Shown piece by piece: positions 23,666 through 34,010 of a stretch of DNA of 64,000 bases. Source of the DNA: Cyprinus carpio (lineage: Eukaryota > Chordata > Actinopteri > Cypriniformes > Cyprinidae). The stretch is taken from assembly GCF_018340385.1 (NCBI RefSeq), contig NC_056575.1:26826706-26890705 (forward strand), given 5' to 3'. Within the stretch, counting starts at the first letter, position 1. Each line of letters opens with the position of its first letter. The position numbers and the translations under genes are program-made. The notes under the pieces were generated by a model. That model ran no database searches. It saw only the letters and a list, made by a program, of their open reading frames with translations, and was not told the origin of the DNA.

Positions 23666-23896
23666 CATTTCAGAAAGAGATATGATACAAAATTAGGGAG
23701 TGCAACGGTATGTATTTGTCTTCGAAAACCATCATGTGGTTCACTTCATGCAGTCAGACAATGAATACAGTCTGTCACAGGTGATCCATCCAGAACCGTA
23801 ACAACTGCTTGGCTTCGGTTCTCTTTTTTTTCTTGACAAGAGAATTGCATTTATTTACATGCAGAACGTCTTCACAAACACATCAGGTTTACCTGC

Positions 23897-24080
23897 ACAG
23901 TCATTTAGCCTCCTTGTTAGTGCGTCTGCCTCCCATGTGCTGGGAGACCAACGGTTCGAGTCCCCACTCGGAGCATGCACGCAGGTGTAGCGGTGAGGAC
24001 CCAGAGAGAGAGGGGTTACATTGGTGCCTTGACCCGGATGGGAGTGAGGTTTTAGGGGGGGTGTGGTGTAACGGGGGGGA
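23897..24080 (+). mobile_element. tRNA-derived SINE, copy 1
   Basis: A tRNA-like head is visible. The A-box-like ttagtgcgtctgcctccc begins at 23,919, and a good B box (ggttcgagtcc) lies at 23,953-23,963. Both are internal RNA polymerase III promoter elements. The body continues with gtgaggacccagagagag. Such SINEs are copied by LINE enzymes. The exact 3' end and target duplication are unclear, and the family was not assigned. Confidence 0.65.
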
Positions 24081-24166
24081 GGCCAGCGAGTAGGTGCTGT
24101 GCAGGTACAACATCACTCCCCCTGATCTCAAGAGACGCACTAGCCACAGACGGTAGTGGTTTTTGC

Positions 24167-24310
24167 AGTCATTTAGGCCTCTTTGTTAGTGCGTCCGCCG
24201 CCCCATGCCGAGAGACCCGGTTTTGAGGCCCACGCAGAGCGGAGGGACGCAGGATGTGGCAGTGAGGACCCGGGACGCAGGAGGGGTATACAAAAGCACT
24301 GGTTTTTTGC
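24167..24310 (+). mobile_element. tRNA-derived SINE, copy 2 (diverged)
   Basis: Same order as the copy about 270 bp upstream: gtcatttaggcctctttgtt, ttagtgcgtccgccgcc, then gtgaggacccgggac. The B box is damaged (ggttttgaggcc at 24,219-24,230), so polymerase III transcription is unlikely. The two copies may be a tandem duplication or independent insertions. Confidence 0.6.
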
Positions 24311-26029
24311 CCAGACAAAAAAGAAACAACTTCTCTTTTCTTTCATTTACCCAAAACTGGGCAATGCACATTTTCTAAAGGTAAAAAAAACAGATAGACA
24401 TGTTTCATCACCATGTTTCAGCCATTTAACTAACGTTATTGTTAGGGAGGTCTAGAACATGAAATCAGAATTAAATTGTTTACATCTCAAATGTTTGGCG
24501 CCATTTGCAGCTATTAGTGTTTGAAGCGCCGCTACACACAATATACATTCCTGATTTGGACGCTGCTTTTCAGCAACAATATATATTTGCTGCAGTGCCA
24601 CCCAGGGATTATTATTGCCATGACACACTTCCATGCCAGGGGTCGGCAAACCTTGTCTCGCATGATCGCGGCCATTTTTTTTATTTTTCTGGTTAAACTG
24701 AACTTTGCCAAACACCGTACATTATACTTCTCAGAAACAGTGGGGGAGTTAACGATCGATGCTGTTTTTTAACGCAACTAACGCTCACGCTGTATTGTTT
24801 GTAGAGAGAGAGCACGAGAATCAAGACATTAGAACCACATATCACTGGCCTCTCTGACCATCATCATCAATTGACTATTATACGAGCGCATTGATATCTA
24901 CTGATTGGCCCCATTACTCTCCTTTCCAACAAAACGAAGCTGGTGTATGTTGGGCATTCTGATACATTATTGCAGCGCTCACAGTATCACGGGGCACGCT
25001 GCATATTGGTGTTGGAATAGGGAGATCGGAGCACAGGTATCTGAAGATTCACGAGGGCCTCGGTTTGAGACTCAAACAAACTTTGTCTCCTCTGTCATTT
25101 CTTCAAGATTTTGTGGAAGCGTGCAGACGAAATTTTTACTGCTGCCAGAATCTGTATTACAGGACCAGTCTAGGTCTTTGTGACAACCACTGAAAAAAAG
25201 AAAAGAGCTGTGCTTTACTGCATGTTGGTTGCCATGAAGAACGCATCGCTGTCACAAAAAGAGTCTATTCAGAGGCCACGCAGACATGCTCCATATGTGC
25301 AGCTAGCTCATAAGTTCATAATGTTACTGTTATGTTGTTATACTAACAAAGCTTTTCGATATGCATGATAAAATACTGCTATCAAATCACTCTCTACTGG
25401 TCATCTTGCATCTTCAGAATTGTGTGCACTGCACGCGTTTCATGCGTGAAACTCAGCCCATTGGCACCACGAATTGAAAGACTTATTTACACTATCTGCC
25501 ATGCTTCCCTATCACCTACAGTGGTGTTGCATTCTACAAGCCATTTAGTGTACAAGGCAAATAATTACACTGTGAACACACAGCTGGGGACCTAAGCGTT
25601 CAGTGTCGATCTATAGTGCCAGAGGGTGGGCGCTTTGGATTCTAGGAGAGCATTTTGAATTGGTCAGAAATGTTGTGATGATGAAAAGATGACAGTACGA
25701 GTTATGACCATCACAAAAAAAGTTGTTGAGCCGTTTTTTACGCAAGTGTAGAACTGCAAGCTTTGAATGCTTATATCTTCTAAATGCAAACTTTTGTCCA
25801 CTGTATTTGGAGCACAGTGCCTGTATAGATAACCTTAAGGCTAACATATGAAAAGTAACACCCAAAAAAACATTAATTTTGATTTCATGGGGACTTTTAA
25901 ACAACAGAGAATGATAGTTAAGTAAGAATTTCAACAGAAAAACAAAGCTACATGGAGCTACAGTCATAAAACCACTCAGCAGCATCAGAAGGACGGCATG
26001 CGTTTTAGCAGCCACCTCAGGTACCTCCC
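24311..26029. other. No gene recognised; repeat-like
   Basis: It contains a word typical of hAT-type MITE ends near 24,639 (aggggtcggcaaacc) and teleost-repeat-like sequence after 24,880. A minus-strand frame of 134 codons at 25,611-26,015 starts with a hydrophobic segment but shows no known domain. I treat it as chance. Confidence 0.4.
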
Positions 26030-26165
26030 CCTAGCAACCTACCCCTGAGTAACCTTTTGGCAACTGCATAGCAACACCCTAGAGACCACCTATAGAATAC
26101 CGTGAAGCCACCAGCATTAGTAACAGCCTAGCACAACCACCCTGAGTACCATGTGGTAACGTTAT
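26030..26165. repeat. Degenerate minisatellite (cta-gcaac units)
   Basis: Repeated variants of ctagcaaccta, tggcaactgcatagcaacac, ctagagaccacc and ctagcacaaccaccc form a degenerate array of roughly 20-nt units, a common teleost simple-repeat type. It lies just upstream of the NLR 3' exons. Confidence 0.55.
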
Positions 26166-26210
26166 AGCAAAACAGTCTTTTGTTTAGTGACTGAATGTGA
26201 CTTTTTCTAG

Positions 26211-26257
26211 TGTGGATCATGGAGGAGAACTCCGGATTACAGCAGGACCAAAGACAG
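26211..26257 (+). CDS. NLR-B30.2 gene, short exon before the B30.2 domain
   Basis: A 47-nt exon with acceptor tttttctag ending at 26,210 and donor GTATGT at 26,258. It reads VDHGGELRITAGPKT. In cyprinid NLR-B30.2 genes a small exon of this type (DHGGE-R-) joins the leucine-rich repeats to the PRY-SPRY domain. It starts with 1 nt completing a codon and leaves 1 nt for the next exon. No LRR exon was recognised upstream within the window. Confidence 0.68.
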
Positions 26258-26331
26258 GTATGTTTAAATACACACACACACAGAGCTGCATTGATTTTGT
26301 TGCTATAAAGTGTCTCTGTTCTTGTGTTCAG

Positions 26332-26880
26332 ATGCCTGTTTTCCTCACACTGGATCCCAATACACAGCCACACACTAAAACTCATTGTGCGTCTGAGAGG
26401 AGAACAGCAGAGGTGACAGGTGGAGGAAAAAGTCTCAGGCCGTATCCTGATCAGTCCAGACAGATTTGATGAGTGTTCTTCAGGTGTTGTGTAGACGAGA
26501 GTGTGGTGTGGACGCCGGTTACTGGGAGATTGAGTGGAGTGGGAGGTGTGTGGTATATCAGTGTCATATAAGAGCATCAGCCGGAAGGGATGGAGTAATG
26601 AGTCTGTGTTTGGACGTAATGATCAGTCCTGGAGTTTGATCTGCTCTCCCTCCAGTTACTCATTCAGACACAATAACATAGAGACTGATCTCCCTGTGAA
26701 CCCCACCAGCAGTAGAATAGGAGTGTTTGTGGATCAGAGTGCAGGAACTCTGGTCCTTCTACAGCGTCTCCAGAGAAACCCCACATGAGCCCTCATTAAC
26801 ACCGTCCAGACCCCATTCAGTCAGTCCGCTTCTATCCGGGGTTTACTGTTAATTTTTCTATCTTCCGTGAAACTGTGTTG
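26332..26880 (+). pseudogene. NLR-B30.2 gene, PRY-SPRY (B30.2) exon, frameshifted
   Basis: The acceptor cttgtgttcag ends at 26,331. Landmarks of the PRY-SPRY ligand-recognition domain appear in order: FLTLDPNTQPHT, YPDQSRQ (PRY), GYWEIEW, ISVSYKSISRKGWSNES, VFGRNDQSWSLICS, SRIGVFVDQSAGTL, and a final stretch near 26,830 recalling the usual YPGF end. They lie in different frames because of at least four small indels. In NLRs and TRIM proteins the domain binds the target. The exon is either a decayed gene or a good gene damaged by sequence error. The duplicated 3' flank follows. Confidence 0.78.
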
Positions 26881-26969
26881 ATAAATACACGACAATAGCC
26901 CACCTTGGCAAGCGATTTCTACCCATACTGCTTTGAGCCTGCATGATATACATCAGTGGACAGTGAGAT

Positions 26970-28170
26970 GTTATACAGAGTCTTCCTCATGACATTATTA
27001 CTGCACCTGAACTTCTGTTCACTGAAATAACAATCAGGAATAACTGTTAAATCAGAAACTTCCTCATATAGACGGTAATGATCAGTGTGTGTGTCGTGTG
27101 TGGACATGACTGAGTGATGATGTGTATCTCGTGATTTTGCTCACCACACTACACTGTGTACATAGCTATTGGTATTGTCACTGTACAATTATGTTTTTAT
27201 TACTTTCTCAAAATTACCTTCAAATGAAAAGTTTTTAAAAAAAAATAAAACAATGACAAATCAGATCTGAATTGCATGTTGTATTACTGAAATTTAATCG
27301 ATTCCTCAGAGCGACTGAAGTGAAGCTTCATGAGATGTTATATGGGATTATACAAATATGAAATAATCATAGCCTTTCAAAAAGTACGTAACGACAGAAA
27401 AGCTGTATTTAATTATTAGGGGGTTTATTTTCAAGCAGTTGTGGAAAGCAAGCTGTAAGATGTAGTGCACGCGAGGATCATGATGATGTGGGGCTGTTTG
27501 TCTTAGAGACACTTTTAGCCTTTTACAGGCCCACACAGCCTACGGTTTATATGGGGACTAACTTTGTTAACACAGTTTACCCCCACAAGCCAGAAGATAC
27601 TAAACAGAAACCCCCCCAAACACACTTGGCCAGATGTATATCATAAATATTTCCCTCTGAGATAATTGCTAAAACAGAATATAGGGGAAGGCGGGTTTAG
27701 TTTAGGGCAGGTCTTGGTGTTTGTTTTTGTTTTTTTGTGCCCAAAACTTTTTTACTGAAAAGAGGCTTTTGGTGTTTGTTTGTTTTTTTCACGTTTTTTA
27801 CTTAATAAACTATCAATGGGGTAAGAGCCACATGGACGTTTGAATTTTAAATTTATTTGTGTGCGACCATGATGTAAACTGTGCCATTGTTATGTTGAGA
27901 AATACAAACTGGAAGTAAAAAAAAAAAAAAAAACAAATCAGCTTGTGGCTTTATTAAAAAGACCAATTCAAACAACAGGACATGACTCGTTACAAAACCA
28001 TGTGTGAGCCCTTGTGATGAACTGGCAATTTCATTAAATAACTAGCATAAAAAAATGGCACATGGATGACTTCTCAAAAGTGTGAAACTGAATTATTACA
28101 TATAACTTACGCATTTTTTCAAATTATTTAAACATTTCAAAAACTTTCAAACTAAGGAATTAAATAAAAA
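26970..28170 (+). repeat. Duplicated NLR 3' flank, copy 1
   Basis: It aligns with 29,045-30,350: cctcatatagac, tgatcagtgtgtgtgtc, acaatgacaaatcagatctg, gaaaagctgtattt, ttgtcttagagac and agaagatactaaacagaa are all shared in order. A polyadenylation signal AATAAA lies at 27,244-27,249, fitting the 3' UTR of the B30.2 gene upstream. A 200-bp stretch near 27,650-27,880 has no clear equivalent in copy 2. Confidence 0.72.
27244..27249 (+). promoter_or_regulatory. Polyadenylation signal of the NLR-B30.2 gene
   Basis: An AATAAA hexamer about 360 nt after the end of the B30.2 exon, followed by caatgacaaatcag. The same hexamer and context recur at 29,293-29,298 in the duplicated flank. Confidence 0.45.
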
Positions 28171-29044
28171 GTGACTGTTACTAGGACCGCCTCGGCCATT
28201 GCAACGGGCACCGCCTCGGCCTCGGGCACCGCCTCAGCCTCGGGCATTACATCGGGAACCATCTCTGGCACCGTCTCTGGCACCGCATCGGGCACCGCCT
28301 CGGCATCGGGAACTGCCTCGACCACCGCCTCGGCCACCGCCTCGGTCATTGCATCGGGGACCGCCTCGGGAACCGCATCGGGCACCGCCTCGGGCACCGC
28401 CTCGGCCTCGGGCACTGCATCGGGCACCGCCTCGGCATCGGTCACCGCCTCGGGCACCTCCTCGGCATCGGTCACCGCCNNNNNNNNNNNNNNGCACCGC
28501 CTCGGCATCGGGCATTGCATCGGGGACCGCCTCGGTCATTGCATCGGGGACCGCCTCGGGAACCGCATCGGGCACCGCCTCGGCCTCGGGCATTGCATCG
28601 GGAACCGTCTCTGGCACCGCATCGGGCACCGCCTCGGCATCGGGAACCGCCTCGGGCACCGCCTCGCCCTCGTGCATTGCATCGGGAACCGCCTCTGCCT
28701 CGGCCACCGCCTCGGCCTCGGGCATTGCATNNNNNNNNNNNNNNNNNNNNNNNNNNNNNNNNNNNNNNNNNNNNNNNNNNNNNNNNNNNNNNNNNNNNNN
28801 GGAACGACCTCGGCCTCCGCATCGGGCACCGCCTCGGCCTCCGCATCGGGCACCGCCTCGACCTGCGGAACCGCATCGGGCACCGCCTCGACCTGCGGAA
28901 CCGCATCGGTCACCGCCTCGACCTCTGGAACAGCCTCGGGCACCGCCTCGACCTCCAGAACCGCATCGGGCACCGCCTCGACCTCCGGAACAACATCGGG
29001 CACCGCCTCGGCCTCCGGAACAGCATCGGGCACCGCAATCAGTA
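28171..29044. repeat. GC-rich hexamer-based array, open on both strands
   Basis: Built of 6-nt words (accgcc, tcgggc, tcggcc, gcatcg, ggcatt), combining to units of 12-18 nt such as accgcctcgggc. All words are multiples of three, so one + strand frame reads Thr-Ala-Ser-Gly repeats and one minus-strand frame reads Ala-Val-Pro-Glu/Asp repeats, both almost without stops. Two N runs (28,480-28,493 and 28,731-28,800) interrupt it, so its true length is unknown. It lies exactly between the two copies of the duplicated NLR 3' flank. It is probably a non-coding minisatellite. No promoter or splice sites were seen. Confidence 0.8.
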
Positions 29045-30350
29045 AATCAGTAACACTCTTCATGACATGAATACTGCAGCTGAACTTCTGTCACTGAAAT
29101 AACAGTCAGAATAAATGTGTCACAAATCCTCATATAGACAGTAAGATCAGTGTGTGTGTCTCATATAGACAGTAAGATTGGTGTTTTTTTTCTGTGTTTT
29201 TATGTATTTTTGTTTTTTTATTTATTTTTTTTTGTGTTGATTTATTTTTTATTGATTTGTAAATTAAATTTCAAATGAAAAGTTTTTACAGAAATAAAAC
29301 AATGACAAATCAGATCTGAATTGATGTTGTATTATGAATTTAATCGATTCCTCACAAGACTGAAGTGAGCTTCATGAGTTTCTGGGCATTATAAAATATG
29401 ACATTAATCATAGCCTTTCATAAAATATACTGTAACTACAGAAAAGCTGTATTCAATTATTATGGGGTTTATTTCAAGCAGTGAAAGAAGCTGTAAGATG
29501 TAGTGACTGCATAGGATCACTGATGATTGTTTGGGCTGTTTGTCTTAGAGACCCTTTTAGCCTTTTTACAGGCCCAACAGCCTACATTTATATGGGTGCT
29601 AAATTTCCAAATGTTTACCCCACCATCCAGAAGATACTAAACAGAACAACACTCTGGCCAAATAATCGATACTGAGGGGTAAATTGATCTGGATGGTTTT
29701 TAATTGTTATTTTGATTATGTTGTAATTTGATTGAAGTAAAAAAAAAAAAAAAAAAAACTCATCTTGTGCTTTATTAAAAAAGGACAAATTCAACAAAAA
29801 TGACTTCTTAAAACCCATGTGTGAGCATTGTGATGAACTAGCAATTCATTTAAATAAACTAGCATAAAGAAAATGTCACGAAACGCACACAGAAAGGTAG
29901 ATCCAAGTGCAGTATGTTTATTGGGGCAATCCAAAATCAGAAAACATCCAGGCAAAGGTCAATATCCAGGTAATCAGTCCAAAATAAGAAACATAACTCA
30001 GGCCAGGAACCACGAACTAGAAGGTGACATACAACAAGGACTCCGTAACAATGACAGAACAACCAGGGTATTTATACACAGGTGCAAACAATGTAAGTGG
30101 TGACAGCTGAATACAATGAACAGTGATGAACAGATAAGGCTAGTGGGAAATGTAGTTCTGAAGGGGGTGACAATAAGGGGAAGTGAGACCTCTAGTGGCC
30201 ACCCAGGGAGACACAGAACAGACACTGTGACAGAAAATGGATGGATGACTTCGCCAAAGTTGTGAACTGAATTATTAAATATAACTTAAGGCATTTTTTC
30301 AAATTATTTAAACATTTCAAAACTTTCAAATTGAAGAATTAAAAAAAAAG
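29045..30350 (+). repeat. Duplicated NLR 3' flank, copy 2
   Basis: Tandem partner of 26,970-28,170, starting immediately after the GC-rich array and including a polyadenylation signal at 29,293-29,298. It is interrupted by a solo LTR (29,874-30,232) that is absent from copy 1, so that insertion is younger than the duplication. Confidence 0.72.
29874..30232 (-). mobile_element. Solo LTR of a retrotransposon
   Basis: A 359-bp element starting TGTCACG and ending GTGACA, with a perfect 5-bp target duplication gaaaa (29,869-29,873 and 30,233-30,237). On the minus strand a TATA-like gtgtataaata (about 30,069-30,079) precedes an AATAAA (complement of 29,917-29,922), the order expected of promoter and polyadenylation signal in an LTR. 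There is no internal region, so it formed by LTR-LTR recombination. Copy 1 of the surrounding duplication (near 28,050) shows the empty site. Confidence 0.82.
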
Positions 30351-30833
30351 GACTGTAACTAAACTTACAGAACTGGGCTAATACTTAACATCCTAATTAT
30401 AAATGTTGCAGAGAAGTACAATTTCATAAAATCTTCAATGACCAATTTTGTTTTATTAATGACCAATTTTGCTAACAGTATAGGCCTTTATTAAGAACAG
30501 CCCTAAAGACAAACGGTGTGAGTTATTCAGATTTATCTTAATTGTTCAGACACAACATAAGCATAAGTCCTTTAAACATTTAAAAAAAAACAAAATCTAA
30601 TAAATGTTAATCTACATTACCTAACAAAACGACAACAAAAATAAAACGCAATACTTCCCTGTCTCACTCAGAACCCCCCCCCCCCCCCTCACATAAAATT
30701 CAAAGAAAATGGCAACCCACCTCCCTACAGATTTCCAAATATGGAAAGAATTAACAAACTGACTGTAAGCAAAGAGTTCAAACCAAGTGCCTAATTGGCA
30801 AAAACAAGCCAACATTTTCACTTCCATTAACAC
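30351..30833. other. No gene recognised
   Basis: AT-rich sequence with a C homopolymer near 30,666. No exon or repeat boundary other than the element starting at 30,838. Confidence 0.45.
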
Positions 30834-30837
30834 TTAA

Positions 30838-31716
30838 GGGTGCTTTCACACCTGCCTCATTTAGTTCGGTTGAATCGTACCAGAGTTCGTTTCCCCTTGG
30901 TGCGGTTCATTTGGGCAGGTGGTAAAGCAGCACCGCACCCCCTGGTGCGCAACCAAAGGCGGACCAAACAAGTGTACCGAGACCGCCGAAGAGGTGGTCT
31001 CGGTACGCTTTCAAACGAACTCTGGAGCAGTATGTTTCGTGGTGAGAACGTGATCCGACCCTCAACAGACCCAACTGCAAAAAGTACTGATCATTTTGGA
31101 CTAAACCAGCTGCCGCCAGCCGGGCCAGCGCCAGCATTATGGGATGAGGAAGTGTTTGCTGACAGGTTTTTTTTTTTTGTGTTTGTTGACAGTTTGGCGC
31201 TTTAGCATGGCAGCTCGCGGGATTTCAATGCAACGCCTGCGCTTGACGCTAATGAAGCGATGCCCGCCTTCGCCGTTTGCAGTGCATTAGAACGCTATGC
31301 TTTTCAAACCGCGATCCGCGCTTCATTATAGAAATGTATTGCTCTTGCATATTGTGGTGTATTACAAACAATGTAATAGATTATGGCCAGGACAAAAACC
31401 AGCCCTAATGCGCAGTCGCTCTCTCCATAGTTGTGTTGTTCCCGTGTTGTTTGCTGGCTTTTCCCCTTATGTTGGAATTTTCCCCGCACGTAAATTCTGA
31501 CCAATTGAAAAGCAGTTTAGGAAATACGCCCATGGCCAATGAGTGATGTGGATGTTGTCATGTGACTGCATTTTGGTTGTTTCAACTGGTTCGGGACCAA
31601 AGCAATCAGTGTGGTGTGAAAAGGAATCAAAAAGCTGAAAAAAATGCTACAATGTATAATTGTTTGCCCTTTGGTTCTGGACCAAAATGACCTCAAACTA
31701 GAGGTGTGAAAGCACC
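30838..31716. mobile_element. Non-autonomous DNA transposon with TTAA flanks
   Basis: Terminal inverted repeats ggtgctttcacacct at the left and aggtgtgaaagcacc at the right are flanked by TTAA on each side (30,834-30,837 and 31,717-31,720). This suggests a piggyBac-type target duplication. The inside holds a near-perfect hairpin: gtaccgagaccgcc at 30,974-30,987 pairs with ggtggtctcggtac at 30,993-31,006. No transposase frame is present, so it depends on an enzyme encoded elsewhere. The superfamily is inferred from the TTAA only. Confidence 0.75.
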
Positions 31717-31720
31717 TTAA

Positions 31721-33239
31721 GACTACCTATTTAACACAAAAGGAAAAAACTAAAGAAAAACAGCCATTGGCAACATGTCTGGAAGCAGAAAAGAGGACTG
31801 TCACGAATGGGGAGGAAAAAAAACCTCCAAAATCTCTTTTCTTGCGGTGATGTCTTTAGGGCTGCCTTTATTACTGGCCCCTCTTTCTTTGCAGGTGAGC
31901 CAATGGAGTGAAAATGCCTGATGACAATCAGCAGACGGGGCTAACAAGTGTTTCCAATCAGGCACCTGAAAAAGCTATCAGCATAAAAAAAGAAACAGAG
32001 GGGAAATACTCAAAAAAGCAGCAAAACACAGAAATATGCCCTATTCGGATGGTGTTCTTAGGGGGAGGCACGTGATTTTTACCATTTTACAGGGGTAGTC
32101 GTTGATTTAAGTCTCTGTCCGAATCCAGGATGTCTGGGTGCTTTTCTCTCACCAATTCCCCATAAAAAATTCCCTGGCCGAACTACCTACTGTTTTTTGG
32201 ACAAAACACAGAGGTCGTAGTGGATAATTGTGATTGTCAGTCTCAATCCACATCTCTGAGTTTACAAGAAGAAAGCAGCTTCAAAATTCAGTGCTTAAAC
32301 TCTTTAACTGTAGTACTTTGGTGTAATTTGCATGGCCATATTTATTTCTGAAATGCTGGAAAGTATTTAAAAAGAATAATACATTAATAACTGCTCACAG
32401 TGACCTGGAGCAGAAGGAGAAGGAAAAGAACACAAAGATTCAAAAAGGGTCTTTAGTACCGCAGCGCAGGTATGCCAATACCGTTTTAAAATGTGTATTA
32501 TAAACTGATATATCGGCTTACATGACTTATATCGCTTATAATACATCGATAGCGTGTCTTTTTAAACAAGGCATGTATAATAATCAAACTCATACATAGG
32601 ATTATTATATTATAAATAGGCTTGGAATAATAAGATAATTTTACATAATACGTATTTTAAAAATTACAAACATTACACAATAATAAGAATACATTGGTAA
32701 ATAAAATGACTTTTCTTTACAGCAGCAATTATGTGACTGGTCACGTAAGCAGCTCGTCGTAGGATCACAGAACTCACTCCTTCCTCTGTATATATCGCCA
32801 TCCCGAATCCATGAAGTTATCACTGAGGTGAATGTAAATTAGTTTCACAGACGTCCACATGAGAAATAGTCTACCGTCTGAATCGGGCTATACACAGCAA
32901 TGACCGTAAACACCACATCACCAAACATAATGCCACTAGAGGAAAAACAATACCTACTGGAAACATAACAATTCAAATGATCATGTAGCGTAATGTGCAA
33001 GCCAAACAACAATTCAAGACTACTTGTCAAGATTTAAAAAGGGGGGACTTTTAAATGTTGAAATAATTGCACAGTTTTCTAAAAAAAAACATTGACAACA
33101 GTACGTTCTAAGAGATCAAAATAGTGGACAAAAAAACTTAAAGCATTTCCATACTCCACTACTGACACAAATGGCCTCCAATTTTGCAATGGTTCTCAAC
33201 TGATAAAAAATTAATTTCAACCAGATAATTTGTCACGTT
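31721..33239. other. No gene recognised
   Basis: AT-rich sequence with short chance frames. A purine-rich A/G stretch occurs near 31,740-31,830. No conserved exon, element end or RNA gene was identified. Confidence 0.4.
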
Positions 33240-34010
33240 TATCAGGGACTCTTGGTCACCCTATGAACACCTAACTTACAAAGGGAAGGTTTAACCGCAG
33301 AAGTGATTGAGAAGGGAGACCAAGACTTTTCCATCACTTGGAAAAAAGACACCAGCAGGAAGGCTGAGATAAGTAATTCAACTGCAGGTAATTGTTCTGC
33401 CATCCAGACTGTAATATAGTTTACACATTTTAAAAGAAAAAGGGGGGGGGGGGGAAGTATTTCACTTAATTCATGGGGATTAAAATAAATATTAAAGTTG
33501 ACTATCATCTGCATAGCAATGATAGCAATATACTTTGGAAAGATACTTATCAATTGCCACAGAGGCAACAAATACAAAACAAACAGTAATGGGGGTCACT
33601 ATGGACCCTTGAGGAATCCCAAAGGGAGGGGAGATATGCTTGTTGATGAGGCATAATTTTGAACTCTTAACTGAAAAAGATTCTATCTGACAATTAAAGA
33701 GGGAGAACCATTTCAAAGTTGTGCCAGAGATACCAACATACTGCCTGAGCCTCTCAACTTATATAGCAGTGGTTAACAGTATCCAAAAGCAGCAGTGGAG
33801 ATCCTAATAGAAAACAGAACAGAGCATTCCCCCTGCATCTGCTTGAATAAAACACAATCAGTAAAAAACTCTTTAAATAAGAGCGGTTTCAGTAGAGTGC
33901 AGCTTGCCTCTTGGAAATATGGGATCATGACCAGCATTGCCGCAAGAACCATAGGTAAACCTCTCAGTAATCCATCAAGGCTTCTTTCAAAACAGTTTTA
34001 ACTTCTTTAC
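33240..34010 (-). mobile_element. L2-like LINE reverse transcriptase fragment
   Basis: Read on the minus strand from about 33,950, pieces in order are RISTAAFGYC (relic of the first catalytic aspartate block), NGSP then KWFSLFNCQIESFSV, FGIPQGSIVTPITV (conserved PQGS block), CYHCYADDSQL (the catalytic YADD), and YITVWMAEQLPAVE. The order matches non-LTR retrotransposon reverse transcriptases of the L2/CR1-like group. Stops and shifts show it is inactive, and both ends are truncated. Confidence 0.75.

Noticed and set aside
23919..23963. A functional tRNA gene
   Set aside because: A and B boxes are present, but no acceptor stem or anticodon arm forms a full cloverleaf, and a second diverged copy with a shared body follows. 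A SINE explains it.
25611..26015. Minus-strand frame of 134 codons with a hydrophobic start
   Set aside because: The start resembles a signal peptide, but no family was recognised and the surrounding DNA looks repetitive.
28171..29070. A 299-codon Thr/Ala/Ser/Gly protein
   Set aside because: It is the readout of a hexamer array crossed by two N runs. The opposite strand is equally open, and no promoter or splice signal is present.
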